From positions 35,156,501 through 35,220,500 of the forward strand of contig BSBN01000213.1 of assembly GCA_027924645.1 (NCBI GenBank): 64,000 nucleotides of DNA, in the 5' to 3' direction. The DNA comes from Cunninghamia lanceolata (lineage: Eukaryota > Streptophyta > Pinopsida > Cupressales > Cupressaceae). Below, one piece after another: positions 32,403-45,000 of the stretch. The position numbers and the translations under genes are program-made. How positions within the stretch are numbered: the stretch's first letter is position 1; each line of letters begins with the position of its first letter. Below the pieces are notes generated by a model, which saw only the letters and a program-made list of their open reading frames with translations, was not told where the DNA came from and ran no database searches.

Positions 32403-32660
32403 TTGGAAGACATCTACCATTCCACGTGTATGCTTCATGCTACCATTCCATGTGTATGCTTCATGCTTCTTGTGTATACTTCACATGTTCACATGTATGA
32501 TTCATGCTTCCTATGCATACTTCATGTTTTCATGTGTATGCTTCATGATTTCTATGTAGACTTCATGTATTACATGTATTCACATGTATGCTTCAAGCTT
32601 CCTGTGTATACTTCATGTATTACGTGTATTCACATGTACGCCTTATACTTCGTGTATTAG
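32403..32660. repeat. degenerate minisatellite of CATGTGTATGCTTCATG type
   Basis: Irregular repetition of words such as CA(T/C)GTGTATGCTTCATG and TGTGTATACTTCATG at intervals of about 25-40 bases. An apparent open frame of 85 codons rich in Met, Cys, His and Tyr follows from the repetition. Confidence 0.7.
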
Positions 32661-32884
32661 GTTGATAAGAACTAACATAAAAGGGAGATAAATTTATCAT
32701 TGAGAAAGACATCCATAACATCCTTGAAGAATACAATTAAGAATACAACCTTAGAAAATATTGCAAATAAATAGGTTCTCATGAATAGTGATGATATGAT
32801 TTAGGTTCTGACATTTCAAAGGTGAAAATTTGTGACCCTTCGAATAGGAAAGACTGTGACCCTTTTATAATGAAGGGTGGTGAC
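32661..32884. other. no feature recognised
   Basis: Short spacer before the 359-bp satellite; GTGACC(C)TT occurs twice near 32,833-32,864. Confidence 0.5.
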
Positions 32885-34983
32885 CATGCATAGCATAGAT
32901 GTGCCCAATTGGATGTGTTGGCGCTAACAGTTTGGTGCCATGAAGAACAAAACAAAAAGTAGCATACCTTGCAACTTTACACTACATGCATCTGACAATT
33001 TTTGGAGCATCAGAAAAACTTTCACCATGGGAAAATGCCTTAGAGGCATAAAAAACTAAGAGAGGTTATTGTAGAGGGGTCCTATGTGATCCTGTAGCCT
33101 TAGATGGATTGTTTCTAGGTGACACATTTTCTGAGTAATAGCTTATCAAAGATTGCTACCTTTTTGCACTTTGGACTGTTAAGGGATATCGTCGGTACAA
33201 TGTAGCTCAGACTGTTTCGACATGCTTGGGTATGAAACATGACCTTGCCTAGCCTAAACGTACCCATCCAAACATGTTGGAACTATTAGTTTGGTTGCAT
33301 GAGGAGCAGAATGAAAGTTACATCCCTTTGCAACTTTACATTGCATGCATTTGACACTTTTTCCATCAACTGAAAACTAGACACCACGTGCAAATGCCTC
33401 AGAGATATCAAAAAATGAGAGAGGTTATTTTAAAGGGGACCTACATGATCCCATAGCCTTAGACAAATTATTTCTAATTGACACACTTTCCAAGTAATAG
33501 CTCGTCAAAGATTGCTGCCTTTTTGCACTTTAAACTCTTAAGGGATATCGCCAGTACAATGTAGCTCATACTGTTGCAGCGTGTTTGGGTGTGAAACAAG
33601 ACCATACCTAGCCTAAACATACTCATCCAGATGTGTTGGAACTGTCAGTTTGGTTGCACAAAGATCAGAATGAAAGTTACACCCCTTTGCAACTTTACAC
33701 TGCATGCATTTGACACTTTTTCCATCAACTGAAAATTAGACACCATGTGCAAACACCTCAGAGATATCAAAAATTGAGAAAGGTTATTGTAGAAGGGCCT
33801 ACATGATCCTATAGCCTTAGACATATTATTTCTAATTGACACTCTTTCCGAGTAATAGCTCATCAAATATTGCTGCCTTTTTTCACTTTGGACTCTTAAG
33901 GGATATCGCTGGTACAATGTAGCTCGGACTATTTCGGCATGTTTGGATACAAAACAGGACCATACCTAGCATAAGTCCACCAATCTAGATGTGTTGGAAC
34001 TATCAGTTTGGTTGCACAAGGAGTAGAATGAAAGTTACACCCTTTTGTAACTTTACACTACATGCATTTGACACTTTTTCTATCATTTGAAAACTAGACA
34101 CCACAGGCAAACACCTTAGAGATATCAAAAATTGAGATAGGTTATTGTAGAGGGGCTCTACATGATCCCATAGCCTTAGATGTATTGTTTCTAATTGACA
34201 CAGTTTCTGATTAATAGCTCGTCAAAGATTGCTGCCTTTTTGCACTTTGGACTCTTAAGGGATATCACCAATACAATGTAGCTCGGACTATTTTAGCGTG
34301 TTTGGGTGCAAAAATGGACCATGCCTAGCATAAACCCACCAATATAAACATGTTGAAACTATTTGTTTGGTTGCATGAGGAGCAGAACGAAAGTTACACC
34401 CCTTTGCAACTTTACACTGCATGCATCTGACCCTTTTTCCATCAATTGACAACTTGACACCACGGGAAAACGCCTTAGAGATATAAAAAACTGAGAGAGG
34501 TTATTGTAAAGGGGCCCTACATGATCTCCTATCCTTAGAAAAAATGTTTCTAAGTGACATGATTTCTTAGTAACAACTCATCAAAGATTGCTACCTTTTT
34601 GCACTTTGGACTCTTAAGGGATATTGCCGATACAATGTAGCTCAGACTGTTTCAACATATTTGGGTGCGAAACAGGACCATGTCTAGCCTAAATGTACCC
34701 ATCTGGATGTGTTGGAATTATCAGTTTGGTTGCACGAGGAGTAGAACAAAAGTTACACCCTTTGCAACTTTACACTGCATGAATTTGACACTTTTTCCAT
34801 CAACTAAAAATTGGAGACCACAGGAAAATGCCTCAGAGATATCAAAAATTGAGAGAGATTATTATAGAGGGGCCCTATATGATCCCCTATCCTTAGAAAA
34901 AATGTTTCTAAGTGACACGGTTTCTGAGTAACAGCTCATCAAAGATTGTTGTCTTTTTGCACTTTGGACTCTTAAGGGCTATT
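32885..34983. repeat. 359-bp tandem satellite, about six copies
   Basis: The word (G/A)TGTTGGAA marks the copies at 32,916, 33,275, 33,634, 33,992, 34,351 and 34,710, that is, a period of 358-359 bases. Every copy contains AAAGTTACACCC(C)TTTGCAACTTTACACTGCATG-like, AGGTTATTGTAGAGGGGCC-like and TTTTGCACTTTGGACTCTTAAGGGATAT-like blocks. Copies differ from each other by many point changes. The array ends abruptly at CTTAAGGGCTATTACC (34,983). No coding capacity. Confidence 0.93.
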
Positions 34984-34989
34984 ACCTAT

Positions 34990-35270
34990 TAACACCCCCT
35001 GTTATTCCTTTTCATGATCTTGTAACTTCTTTTTCATATCTTTTACTTTGAGCTTTAGATTAGCTGCTCTGTCATCAATGCTTAGGACAACAACATCCCT
35101 TTGCTTGATAGAGTTTTCAATGTCTTGAATACTTTCATGTGTCCACCGCATCGATTCTCTTTTTTTGCAGTTACATTTGATATTGCTTATTCCTTATCAT
35201 CTATTTCTAGTTGTATTTGTTCCATGGAAGTCTTAAGTTCAAGAATCTTTGAATTCATTTGTTCAAATCC
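34990..35270 (-). pseudogene. coiled-coil type coding remnant
   Basis: On the minus strand two joined open pieces read FEQMNSKILELKTSMEQIQLEIDDKE and, after stops and a frame change, IENSIKQRDVVVLSIDDRAANLKLKVKDMKKK. The heptad-like pattern suggests a coiled coil. I recognise no family, and with a TAA and a frameshift it is not expressed as such. It could equally be chance in an AT-rich region. Confidence 0.3.
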
Positions 35271-35838
35271 AATGATGATGACAATGATAAGATGATAAGG
35301 GTAGGGTACTAATGGCCAAAAGGACCATGGTCTAAGGATGATGGTTGTGATGACTAGCTTATGATAATGAATGAAAATGCTAAGATGAGGGAAAGATGAT
35401 ATATTTTGGATGGATATGATGGAAATGGTTGATGTTTTAGGTGAGATGATGGTTGAGGAAGAACTCCCAAGTCTAATCTAGGGCTGCAATGGTCAAGTTT
35501 GCAAATTAAGGTCTCTAGATGGTCAAATGGTGAAACCATAAATATGCATATAATTAGCCCAATATTCATTGTATATGTGTAAAAATGCAGTAGCAAAAAA
35601 AAGACAAACATATGTAAACTTGGAACCAAACATATGTAAAATTGAAATATAGAAACAAAAGGTCTAACTATCAACTGCAATACATTAATATCAATAACAT
35701 GACTTTACAAAATCAATGTGCAAACTTACAAATTAATCCAACGAACCATCCGGGTTTGCTCTACTCTTTATTGTGTCATGGTCAGACTCATGCACTCTCC
35801 ACAAGGTCTTGTTCAAAGGTCTACCCCGATATTGTATC
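35271..35838. other. no feature recognised
   Basis: Contains ATGATG/GATGAT-rich sequence near 35,265-35,450 and nothing I can assign. It ends at the LTR start. Confidence 0.5.
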
Positions 35839-37005
35839 TGTATATGCCTAAAAATGACACGATTCGGTCTAAATAAATATTCTTAATATTTATTCCCTTC
35901 TAACTCCTCTATCAATAAATAAATAAATCAATTTATTTATTTGATTCATATTCTTCAAACAATTAAATAAAATCCTTTATTTAATTCAATTCTTCCAAAC
36001 AATTAAATAATTCTTAATTATTTAATTAAGTCAAATTCATTCTTCCAAATTTGAATAAATCAAATCAAATTTATTTAAATCCTTTTCAATCTCCAAAAAT
36101 AAAATACAATCAAATATTTTATTTATTCTTCCAAATCATGCACAACAATTAAATAAATTTATTTATTTAATTTGCTTTCTTATCTTCTAACTTAAATAAT
36201 TCCAATTATTTAATTACTTCTTCCAATAATATCTTCTCTAAATTTAAATAAATAAATTATTTATTTAAGTTGTCCATTTCTTCTAAAGTGAGTTATCTCT
36301 AAATATAATTCAATCTTTGTGCACATGCAATTGAATATTCTTAATATTTAATAAAGAAAAATATCTTCTTATTCTCATGCAAATCCCTTCTTCTTGTTTT
36401 AAATCACTTAACTGATTATTATATTCTTTTAATTGCTTTAACTCATTCTTTTATTCTTAGAAAATCCTCTCATGCAAAAGAAAGCAAGACACATGTCTTA
36501 TTCTTATTCGTTGCACGTTCCTCAACTATTCTATATCGTTGATCTTCTCATTCTCTCTATATAGTTGATCTTCATTCTTCCAAGTCTATAAATTGAACCT
36601 CATTCTTCCATTTCAATCATCCAAGCTTTAAGTATTGTTACTCTGCAGGAATTACAGTGCGCCTTTGGCATCAATTGCTTCATTGCTTGTGATCACATTC
36701 GCTACTACGCACTACGCACCACTATCATCGTTGTGAAGCTCCTCTTCATTGCAGTATTATCATAGCCATTCCCAATTGACATTCTTGAAGCATAGAAAGG
36801 AAGTGCACTCTCTGAGGGCCTTATTCATACATGCAAGATTGATTGTGATAGGCAATCAATGGAAGCTTTGATCTAAGGAAGGTTTGCTTTGTTATTCATT
36901 GCTTTATTTTATTGAATTTCCTTAATTCACTATTTCATTGAAGTTTTGGGTATTTGATATTGATTATTATTGCATATTCATTGTTGATCCAATTTTACCC
37001 TAACA
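35839..37005 (+). mobile_element. 5' LTR of Ty3 element C
   Basis: A 1,167-bp LTR beginning TGTATATGCCTAAAAATG and ending CCCTAACA, directly followed by a PBS. The start resembles that of the LTR at 48,165 (TGTAGACACCTAAAAATG). The U3 is very AT-rich with alternating AATTAAATAA and TTATTTAATT blocks. A TATAAA lies at 36,587-36,592. No second copy of this LTR is in the window, and the left flank gives no testable target duplication. Confidence 0.75.
36587..36592 (+). promoter_or_regulatory. TATA box of element C LTR
   Basis: CTATAAATTGAACC, about 420 bases before the LTR end, as expected for the U3/R boundary. Confidence 0.55.
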
Positions 37006-37008
37006 TTT

Positions 37009-37027
37009 TTGGCACCCACCGTGGGGC
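37009..37027 (+). promoter_or_regulatory. primer-binding site of element C
   Basis: TTGGCACCCACCGTGGGGC starts four bases after the LTR. It is the PBS type common in plant Tat/Athila-like elements. Confidence 0.8.
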
Positions 37028-39184
37028 CTAGCCCCAAATTTAACCCAAAACTAAGCTTTTGTGTTTTAGAAGGCCGTACACAGGACGAAACAGTGCATAC
37101 ACTCTATGTTCTGGCGCATTTATCACCTGTCACAGCGCACTCATTACTACAACGCTTATACACTCTGTTACGATGCTTTTACCATCTGGAACGGTGCATA
37201 TGTTAATCTGGCGTATATACTCTATATTTCGACACCTTCATCTTCTGTTCCAGCGCATATGTATTACGGTGCTTCTGTTGATTATTTTTGCGCATTCAGT
37301 CTCTGAAGCGGCGCATCTATCATAGATAGTGATTTAGGGTTTTTTAGAGGATTTTTTGCTAACACTTACATTTTTGCAAGGAATCTCTCAATCTATTTTG
37401 CAGGCTAAGTACTGGTTTAGATCCATATAGTTGCATTTGTTAGATCACACTTTAATTTCTAAAAGGGAAAGTAAGATGGATGTTCATGCAAAATCTCACA
37501 TAGTCTAACTAGGAAAGTGGTAACTGAATCATTGCTATCTTGCATTGCAACATTGCTATCTTTTCAAAGTTATTGCTATTTGGATTAAAACTAAACTCAT
37601 CATTGATATCTAGGTTAAAACTGAACCATTTCTATCTCAATTGACCAACACTTCAAAAATAACAACTCGTGCTATCGTGGATAAAATTGAACTCATTATT
37701 GCTATCTAGGTTAAAACTAAACCATTGCTATCTTGATTGACCAACACTTCAAAGTTAACAATTCATTCTACGTGGATAAAATTAAACTCATCATTGCTAT
37801 CTTGGTTAAAATTGGACCATTGCTATCTTGCTACTCACTTCAAAGTTCTGTGCTTGCCCAAGTAGATAGCTCATCTAGTTTTTTTCATTTTAACTAGGGA
37901 AAAAGAACCACTGTATACTGTGTTTTGGGAATGATAATAGGCCTATGCTCTCCCCTATCTTGGGTGACCAAAATGCCAGAAGTATCATTTTCACATGTGT
38001 TTTTCCTTTAGAGGGGTTACTCTTGGATACCGCTTATCCAAGTAGGAATGACCCTAAGTGGTAACAAGCTAGATGCCAAGCCCTTCCAAGCCACTATAAA
38101 TAAATTGTGTTTGGAGTGAAAGATTCAAACAACGAGTGAAGTTGTGTTACACCGACAACCAACCTCCCCTGAAACCCTCTAAGGCGCAACCCTTGCAGGC
38201 TGGGAGACTCCATAACAGAGAGTAGTTCTGCCGCATGTGTAACCACTCGAACGGTTGCCCTCATTAAACATCTTTTTGTTCTAGTGGCTAAAAATCCGTG
38301 TAATCCATTTCAAGCCTAGGATTTGTACTTGCTTTTTTTCTTTTAGTCCAAAAAGAGTCAAAAAAATCTTTAAAAAAAAAAAAACCATAAAAATTCTTTG
38401 TGTTTGCTGTGTCTTCTTGCCATAATTTCAGAAAATTAGATCAAAAAGACCTTTTTTGCAACCAAAGTACCAAAAACATCGAAAAATTCCAAAATTACAA
38501 AAATACTGAGAAAAAGCTAGAGCGGCGCATCCGTCCTCTATTCCTGCGCATCTGTGCTGACCTGTGACACATTTGTATTGACTTGCAGCACCTTTATTGA
38601 TTGTTATAGTGCTTTTACCTTTTACCGAAGCGGCGCTTTTGTTGCGACTTACAGCACATATATTAGTTTTTGCAGTGCATCTATTTAGGCGCATGCGTGA
38701 TAGTGAGCACTTGCACAATTTTTGAGAGAAAAAAATTACCTGTTCTGGGTACCCATTTCAGTCTAGTTTCAGGTTCAGAGATCAGGTCTTACTTTGCAGT
38801 TAGTTTTCCTCCCATTTCACACCAAAGTCTCTCTTTCGTTAGTCATCTCATTCGCCTTCTGTCAGGTCTTCCTAGTCCAAAATCAAAGGTATCCCATATC
38901 AGGTCAGCATAGGCCCCTTTTCGTATCACTTTGGATTCAAGTAACCCTAGTAGGTCATAGAACTTTGCTAGTAGTCTTGGTACATGACTAGTCCCTACAC
39001 AGTAAGATAGGTATTGAGTACCCTTACTAGTGGCTATCGTCTTGTATCGGTCGTCTTACTTGGAGTCATTGGTCGAGAAAGTCCCTTGTCCAAGTCTTGT
39101 CATAAGTATCCCATTCTTAGCAGTCTCCATTGGCATCTTGCCAAAATCTCTAGTCCTATTCCACCTCATCCCTCGTCACCTTGC
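37028..39184 (+). other. long leader of element C
   Basis: 2.2 kb without a gene. Two stretches (37,080-37,330 and 38,515-38,700) repeat short GCGCA/GTGCA-containing words every 20-40 bases. Around 37,500-37,850 words of the type AAACT(A/G)AACCATTGCTATCT recur. The block 37,940-38,290 is conserved in the leader at 50,885-51,250. Three small overlapping open frames here are by-products. Confidence 0.65.
37940..38290 (+). repeat. conserved leader block (copy 1)
   Basis: It shares with 50,885-51,250 the order CTCTCCCCT, GGAATGACCC(T)AAGTGG(T/C)AACAAGCTA, a TATA-like CTATAAATA, ACCGACA(A/G)CCAACCTCCCC, AAGGCG(C/T)AACCCTTG, GGCTGGGAGACTCCATAA and AGAGAGTAG, although the flanks have diverged. The CAAGGCG-AACCCTTG part can form a stem. 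Confidence 0.8.
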
Positions 39185-40754
39185 ATGGTTCTTACTAGAT
39201 CTCAATACCAAAAGCAACTTGAAATGGCCGCATCATCCAACCACATCATCACACCTCATGATAGTGATGAGGAAATCTCTAACAAAGACTATCAAGGGAG
39301 CATCCAATATCAGAAAATCCAACGCTTAGTAGAGAAAGTGCTCCATGCAGACCCTCATAAGTATTTCTATCATCTTGCTAGTCTTGGAATTAAACTCCTT
39401 GTAGAATTTGATATAAGCACAATCCAAGAAAACGTAGAAGATGATCATGAAAGGGAAAAGAAAACCCTAGACCCAAATGCAGAGGATAAAGGAAAGAAAA
39501 CCATAGACCAAAGTGCTCCTATGGAAGAAATGAGAAAAGAAATCGAGGGTCTAAAGAAACAAATGTCGGATCTCAAAACGGGTACAAACACTAAAACCTA
39601 CTCCTTGGAAGATATTGCATCGTACCCCTTCGATAAAAGTTTGAACATGACACCATTTCCCTATCAATTTGAAGTTCCTAAATTTGACAAATACAAAGGG
39701 AAAGGGGACCCTAGAGATCACATCAGGGAATTCAACGCAACATACATGGAAGTAGGTCACAATGAGTCCTATTTAATGAGACTATTCCCCAGATCACTAG
39801 GTAGTCAAGCTATGGAGTGGTTTTCACGGCTCCCACCGGGCATCAAATCTTTTGATGAGTTAGTCAACAAATTTATCACACACTTCTCTTACAATATTGA
39901 ACACGAAGTCTCTATGCTTGATTTATGCAACACCAAGCAAAAGAGTGGTGAATCATTCTCCACCTTCCTATAAAGATGGAGACAACTAGCAAGCAAGTGC
40001 TCTTACGATGTACCTAAGAAGCAACTAATGGAAATGTTTGTCCATAATCTCAATAAAGATCTTAGCTATCAAATAAAAATACAATGCCCTACTTCATTCT
40101 CAAAAGTCATTGAAATGGGATTGTTTATCGAAAAAGCTATGATCGCCAAAGGGCAAATCAAGTTATATAAGGACACACCTACTTCCAACTACACGACTGA
40201 CAAATGAAAGTTTTGGACCAAGAATAAGAATGTTGTCAATGATGGAGTAGTTGACGCCAAGGTGGCGGCTCCCAAGCAACAACCCATACTCACTCTCAAA
40301 GGAGAGGCAAACAATGTTACGCCCAACAAAACATTCTCTCAGGAGCCAAGGCAATGGCTCAACTCGAATCCAAGGTGAAAGTTCACACCATTGGGTGAGT
40401 CCCAAGAATCCACATTAAGGAAGTTATTGGCCAACAACGAAATCTCTCTACCACCAACAAGTGACTATGAGCCTATAGTCAAACCTCACTATTGGAAAGA
40501 CACCGACTATTGTGAGTATCATAGAGGAAGAGGACATACAACCAACAATTGTATCCATCTCAAACATGTTATTCAGGATGTGCTTGATCAAAATCAAGGA
40601 GGAACCCAACAACATACCTCCAACGAGACACTTGTGGCTTACAGGGATCCACTTCTCAATCATGACAAGCCATACAACAACAATAACAACAATGGCAACA
40701 ACAACAATCGCAATAGGCAAAATCAGAATAGTGGAAACAATAATGCCAACTACA
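39185..40754 (+). pseudogene. gag: gag of element C, 5' part
   Basis: The start ATG (39,185) gives MVLTRSQYQKQ. A coiled coil follows at about residues 115-145 (MEEMRKEIEGLKKQMSDLK). The capsid domain has FPYQFEVPKFDKYKGKGDPRDHIREFNATYMEV, YLMRLFPRSLGSQAMEWFSRLPPG and DLCNTKQKSGESFSTFL. In-frame stops are TAA 39,971, TGA 40,205 and TGA 40,376; the frame itself is kept. The zinc knuckle CEYHRGRGHTTNNC (CX2HX4HX4C) is at 40,511-40,552, then a run of Asn from (AAC)n. It is broken at 40,754 by the 7.1-kb insertion and resumes in the same frame at 47,865. Closely related to the gag at 59.6 kb. Confidence 0.88.
40750..40754. repeat. target-site duplication CTACA (left copy)
   Basis: CTACA before the insertion corresponds to CTACG at 47,865-47,869. 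The one difference is a CpG transition. With one copy of CTACG the gag frame is restored exactly. Confidence 0.75.
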
Positions 40755-40977
40755 TGTTGATGGTGGTTTTAGCATGCAATAACACAGGTGTGATTGCTGG
40801 TCTCACACCTCTCTTAAAAAGTATCCTACCCTAGGTAAGACTGCTCCAAGGATAATACAGCTAGGTCTTATCTTGCTTGGAATCTCTCAATTGGTATGTT
40901 CTAGCTGTTCCTACAAGGGGTCTTACATGTAATCTGCAAATCTTTAGGTTTGGAGGCAACAAATACACATAAACCCT

Positions 40978-40987
40978 TTTATAACTT
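40978..40987 (-). promoter_or_regulatory. TATA box near the 3' end of element D
   Basis: Minus-strand AGTTATAAAAGGGTTT. If D is an LTR, this is the U3/R promoter, leaving about 200 bases of R-U5. Confidence 0.5.
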
Positions 40988-42043
40988 TCAACTGATAAGC
41001 AAGATAAAGTGTTGCTAAAATTTTCAATCTAACAACTAACAATGGTTTTAAAAGAAAATGCAAAAAGGGTAGGGTTTTAGAAAGATCCTAAGTGACATTC
41101 ACAATGCCAATGTTAACTTCAGTAGACAAACACTCCAAAAAAACTTTAAACCAGCTTCCTGAGTTACCAAACTGAAATGGGTGTTACAGTGCTGCAGAAA
41201 ATGGTGCTATCTTCAATGGAGGTTAACAGATTTTTAGATCACATTCATTTGCTAAATACCCAAGAAATGGTGCAACTTAACTTATGAAATGCAATTGAAC
41301 TTCAGCATAAATAGTTAGTCCAGGCTAACTTTACACAGCTATTTACCATCAGCAAACAACTAAAAGTATGGACTTAGAGCATTCATCAAATACTTTAGCA
41401 AACCATGAATATTATGAAAACACAACTAATCTAACTTTGGGAGAGAAAGATGCGAACCATGAAAACCAAAAGATGAATCAAAACAAGATACAAATTCTCA
41501 GATTTACTATAGAAACTTGCTTTGTATTAGCTCAAATGGCACAGAGTCAACAATTTTGTATCAAAAATCTCTCTCACAAAAGTGGAAATGGCAGCCATTT
41601 ATATAGAAAGCAGTATACCCTAGCTTTCAAATGAACGGTGGAGATTAACTCAACACCGATGGTCCAAATTACATCAATAATAGCCCACATCAATTCCCGG
41701 ATTTCATTTTGTCTTTTATGAAAAAGATGAAAAAATAGCCTCAAATACATTGAATCTAGTCATTTTGACTAGCCAACTCAGTATATTAGTGGAAAAGCTC
41801 ACTTTAGAAGCAAGAAGAAGACAAAATTGAGTCACATGTTTCCCAAATATAGTAGATTTACAATTGTGACGAGATTGTATCATTAGAATATTCAAAATAA
41901 CATCAAGATTCTTTATCCAAATCAATCTTGTCCTCATTGGCTAGCTTGTTGTAATAAGTCAACCAGGCATCGAGTGCAGGGTTAATGTCGGATGGGTCTG
42001 GATCCTTTAAATGATGTATCCTATAATCAAACACTTCCAGCTC

Positions 42044-45000
42044 TCAATTAAATTTTCCATATATTCTTTCTATCTCTGCCCTTGCCTTTTGAAATGCCTT
42101 GAACTCAGCCCTAAGGTCACTTGCTTTATCCAACCATTCCTCCATACTGAGTGTGTCATTAAACATTACCTTATGCAACTTATCCTTGCATTTTTTAACA
42201 TCAAATAGGGCATAATCATCACAAGATGATTCCTTGCAGTCCCTCAAGGAATCACTGATGTCATATATAACCAACCTCAACTCTTCATCAGCTGATTTGT
42301 ATGCTTCCCTTATATGCTCAAAGGTTTCTTTTCTCAACAGTAGCTGTTGGTACCATTCAACAGCCTTTGGTAGCCTATCCCTAGTCAAAATATTCTCTGT
42401 AACTAAGGTTTGAGTTAGCAATTCTCTAATACCTTTGATTCGGGGATACATGTGGGAATAATACTCATCAAATGAATCACATTCTTCCCAAATGAATCAC
42501 ATTCTTCCCACAAGTCTTTTCATTTCTTGTGCAAATCAACCAATTTTTGGTGAGCTTGAGCAAAGGCGCTTATGGCTTCACATCCCATTTCAAAAACTTT
42601 CATCAACCAATTTTCCATGCCCTAGGATTTTGATCTTACCTCACCCAATTTAGCCATCTCATCAGTGGACAAGAAAGTAGGAATTGTCCTTATATCTCCT
42701 CCGGCATCCATTGGCTTTATAAAAAATTGAAGACATGCTCACAGTTCTTCATTTTACTGCTTTAAGTCTTTCTTAGACATTTCGTCTTTATCTAGCTATT
42801 CCAAAATTGATGTGACTGATCCTTTGAAATCATCCACTCTTTGAGCACGAGTGGTTGGGCCTAAATCAACTGTAGATATGATATAATCTTCTACCCTGAC
42901 TTGGTCTCTTGCTGCATTAGCTGGTGGGACTGCTATCTCTGCTACCCTTGGCCCTGATTCATTTTTATAGATTCTTGATTGAATCTTAGCCCTTTTTTGC
43001 TTTTGAGGCTTTTGAGCTTGTGACATAATAGCACTTAGGTCAAGTTGCATTACTTCTACCTGAGGCTCTGGATATACCATTCTACTTTGTAGCCACTCAG
43101 GAGTAGTGGAATTGTTTAACTCAGAATCTCCATCTTTATCAGATATAGCCAACTCTTTAGATGGTTCTTGTTCTTGCTCTTCATATTTCTCTTTTTCCTT
43201 CTCTTCTTCTTGGGCCAATTCCTTTAGATTTTCAACTACATTCTCTTGAGCAATCTTCAAAACTTCCTCTGTTGGATCCTTGCCCAGGGGACTATCAGAT
43301 ATGTCAATAATTTCCACATTAGCTGAAGTTTCAGGGAGGCTTTCATTATTTTCTTCAGTCAATGTCTCCTTCTCCTTCTCAACTGCTGCTTCAGACTCCT
43401 GTAATCCTAATTCTGCACACACCTTCTCAATCCCAAGCAATAGAGGCATTGTCAATGAATCAGCTGCCATTTGTGAAATGGGGACAACAGAAGAGATGGT
43501 GAACGAAGGTGTACTGACCTGTGTTATGTTGGTCAAGATTGGTGATAAGGAAGAAGAAATGGTAAGAGATGAAGAAAAGGTTAGTGAAGGTAAGGAGAGA
43601 GGGGGTGAAAGGATGGTGGAAATAGGAGGCAATGGTAAAGGAGAAGAAGGTGTAGATGAAGTGGAGGGGTATGAAATGGCAAGAGTGGAGGAAATAGGAC
43701 TAGCAGAGTCACTAGAAGAAACTACCAGTGAACATGAGGTGGTGGTGATGGTAGAGGCATGAGAGGTGGCAGGAGATGCTTCCTGAATTATGGATGTTGA
43801 GACTATGGGTGAAGTGGATGTAGTAGAGGAAGGAGGAATAGAAGAAAGAGTGGCAGTAGAGGCAGCAGGGGTTGAGTTAGTAACATCAACAGTTTGTGCA
43901 GTAGGTTGGGCAGTTGGAGGGAGATTGGAATCATCTTTAGTTTTGGTAGCTTCCTTGTTAGCCTCTTTCACTTTTATTTTATTGGCCTTGGAACTCTCTC
44001 CTACACCACTTGGCATATCCTTTCTCTTGGAAGTTCTAGTCCTGGTTGAAGGAGGTTGGTCTTTGTTCTGAGGCGACCTTGCAGGTGGCTTCTTCATTTT
44101 CTTTGCCTTCTCTGCCAGAGATGTGTGTTCCTCACTATCTGATTTTTGTTTCTTAGTTGGCTCTGCCTCATCTGCGACCTGTATGGGCTCATCCTCTTCT
44201 CCCCTGGAGTCTTTGTCTGACTCCATTACTATGTAGGTCAGCTGGATTCCTTGTCCATTCAGTACTGCTACTTGTGATCTAACCCAGGCCTTACTTAGTC
44301 TGATTGATTCCCTCATAACAACATTGAGGGAACTTTCCTCTACATTTCCCCAGTTTGGAAGTGGAATGGGCTGATGGTACTGCGCTTCCCATGGTCCCCT
44401 AAGTATAACATTTTCATCATCTTGTAACTGATTAGGGACTGCCATTATATGAAATATCTTGATGAAGTCCAAGGGCAGCCTTGCATGTGCCTTCTTCATA
44501 ACTTTGTAGTCATCAGGGCAGTTGGCCCAAAAGTCCTCAATGTGCACTTTATGAAAGAGTTTCTTTCTTACAAATCCCTCCATCACTTTGTTTGGATCAA
44601 AATGATCCCTTACATTGTAGTAGTGCAAGTTCAATAGTTGAAGCTCTTTATCTGAATATTCTACTGATGCCAGAGAGGGACATGCATAGAGTCCTTTGCC
44701 AAATTTAATAGGGAATTGAACACTTGGCCTATGCAGGTGCTTGAGTTTCTCTGCACATGGTATTAGTTGCCTTGATAGCTCTAGAAGCACTGTCTTATCA
44801 TCTGGATAGCGGGGAAGTCTGTAGGCCATCCCAGTGAAGCCTTGTACTCTTATGTATGTGAATTTTTTGAATTGGATATACCACCTGCCATATCTAGCTA
44901 TTTCATTCATGGCCTCAGTGGAAATTCTCAATGCTGTGTTACCTTGTAACTTCCTGGCTATGTACATTGTGAATGCATCATTAACCCTTTTGAAATGAAT

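Noticed and set aside
32403..32660. 85-codon Met/Cys/His/Tyr-rich frame
   Set aside because: By-product of a short degenerate minisatellite.
32885..34983. CRISPR-like array
   Set aside because: Units are 359 bases with no constant short repeat and unique spacers, and the DNA is eukaryotic; it is a tandem satellite.
38670..39184. Upstream open frames before gag C, including an extension of the gag frame to 39,014
   Set aside because: MVLTRSQ at 39,185 matches the start type of this gag family, and the upstream extension has no conserved features.
43280..44071. Glu/Val-rich plus-strand frames of 160 and 93 codons
   Set aside because: Mirror of the Ser/Thr/Pro-rich and acidic part of the minus-strand ORF in element D; no independent support.
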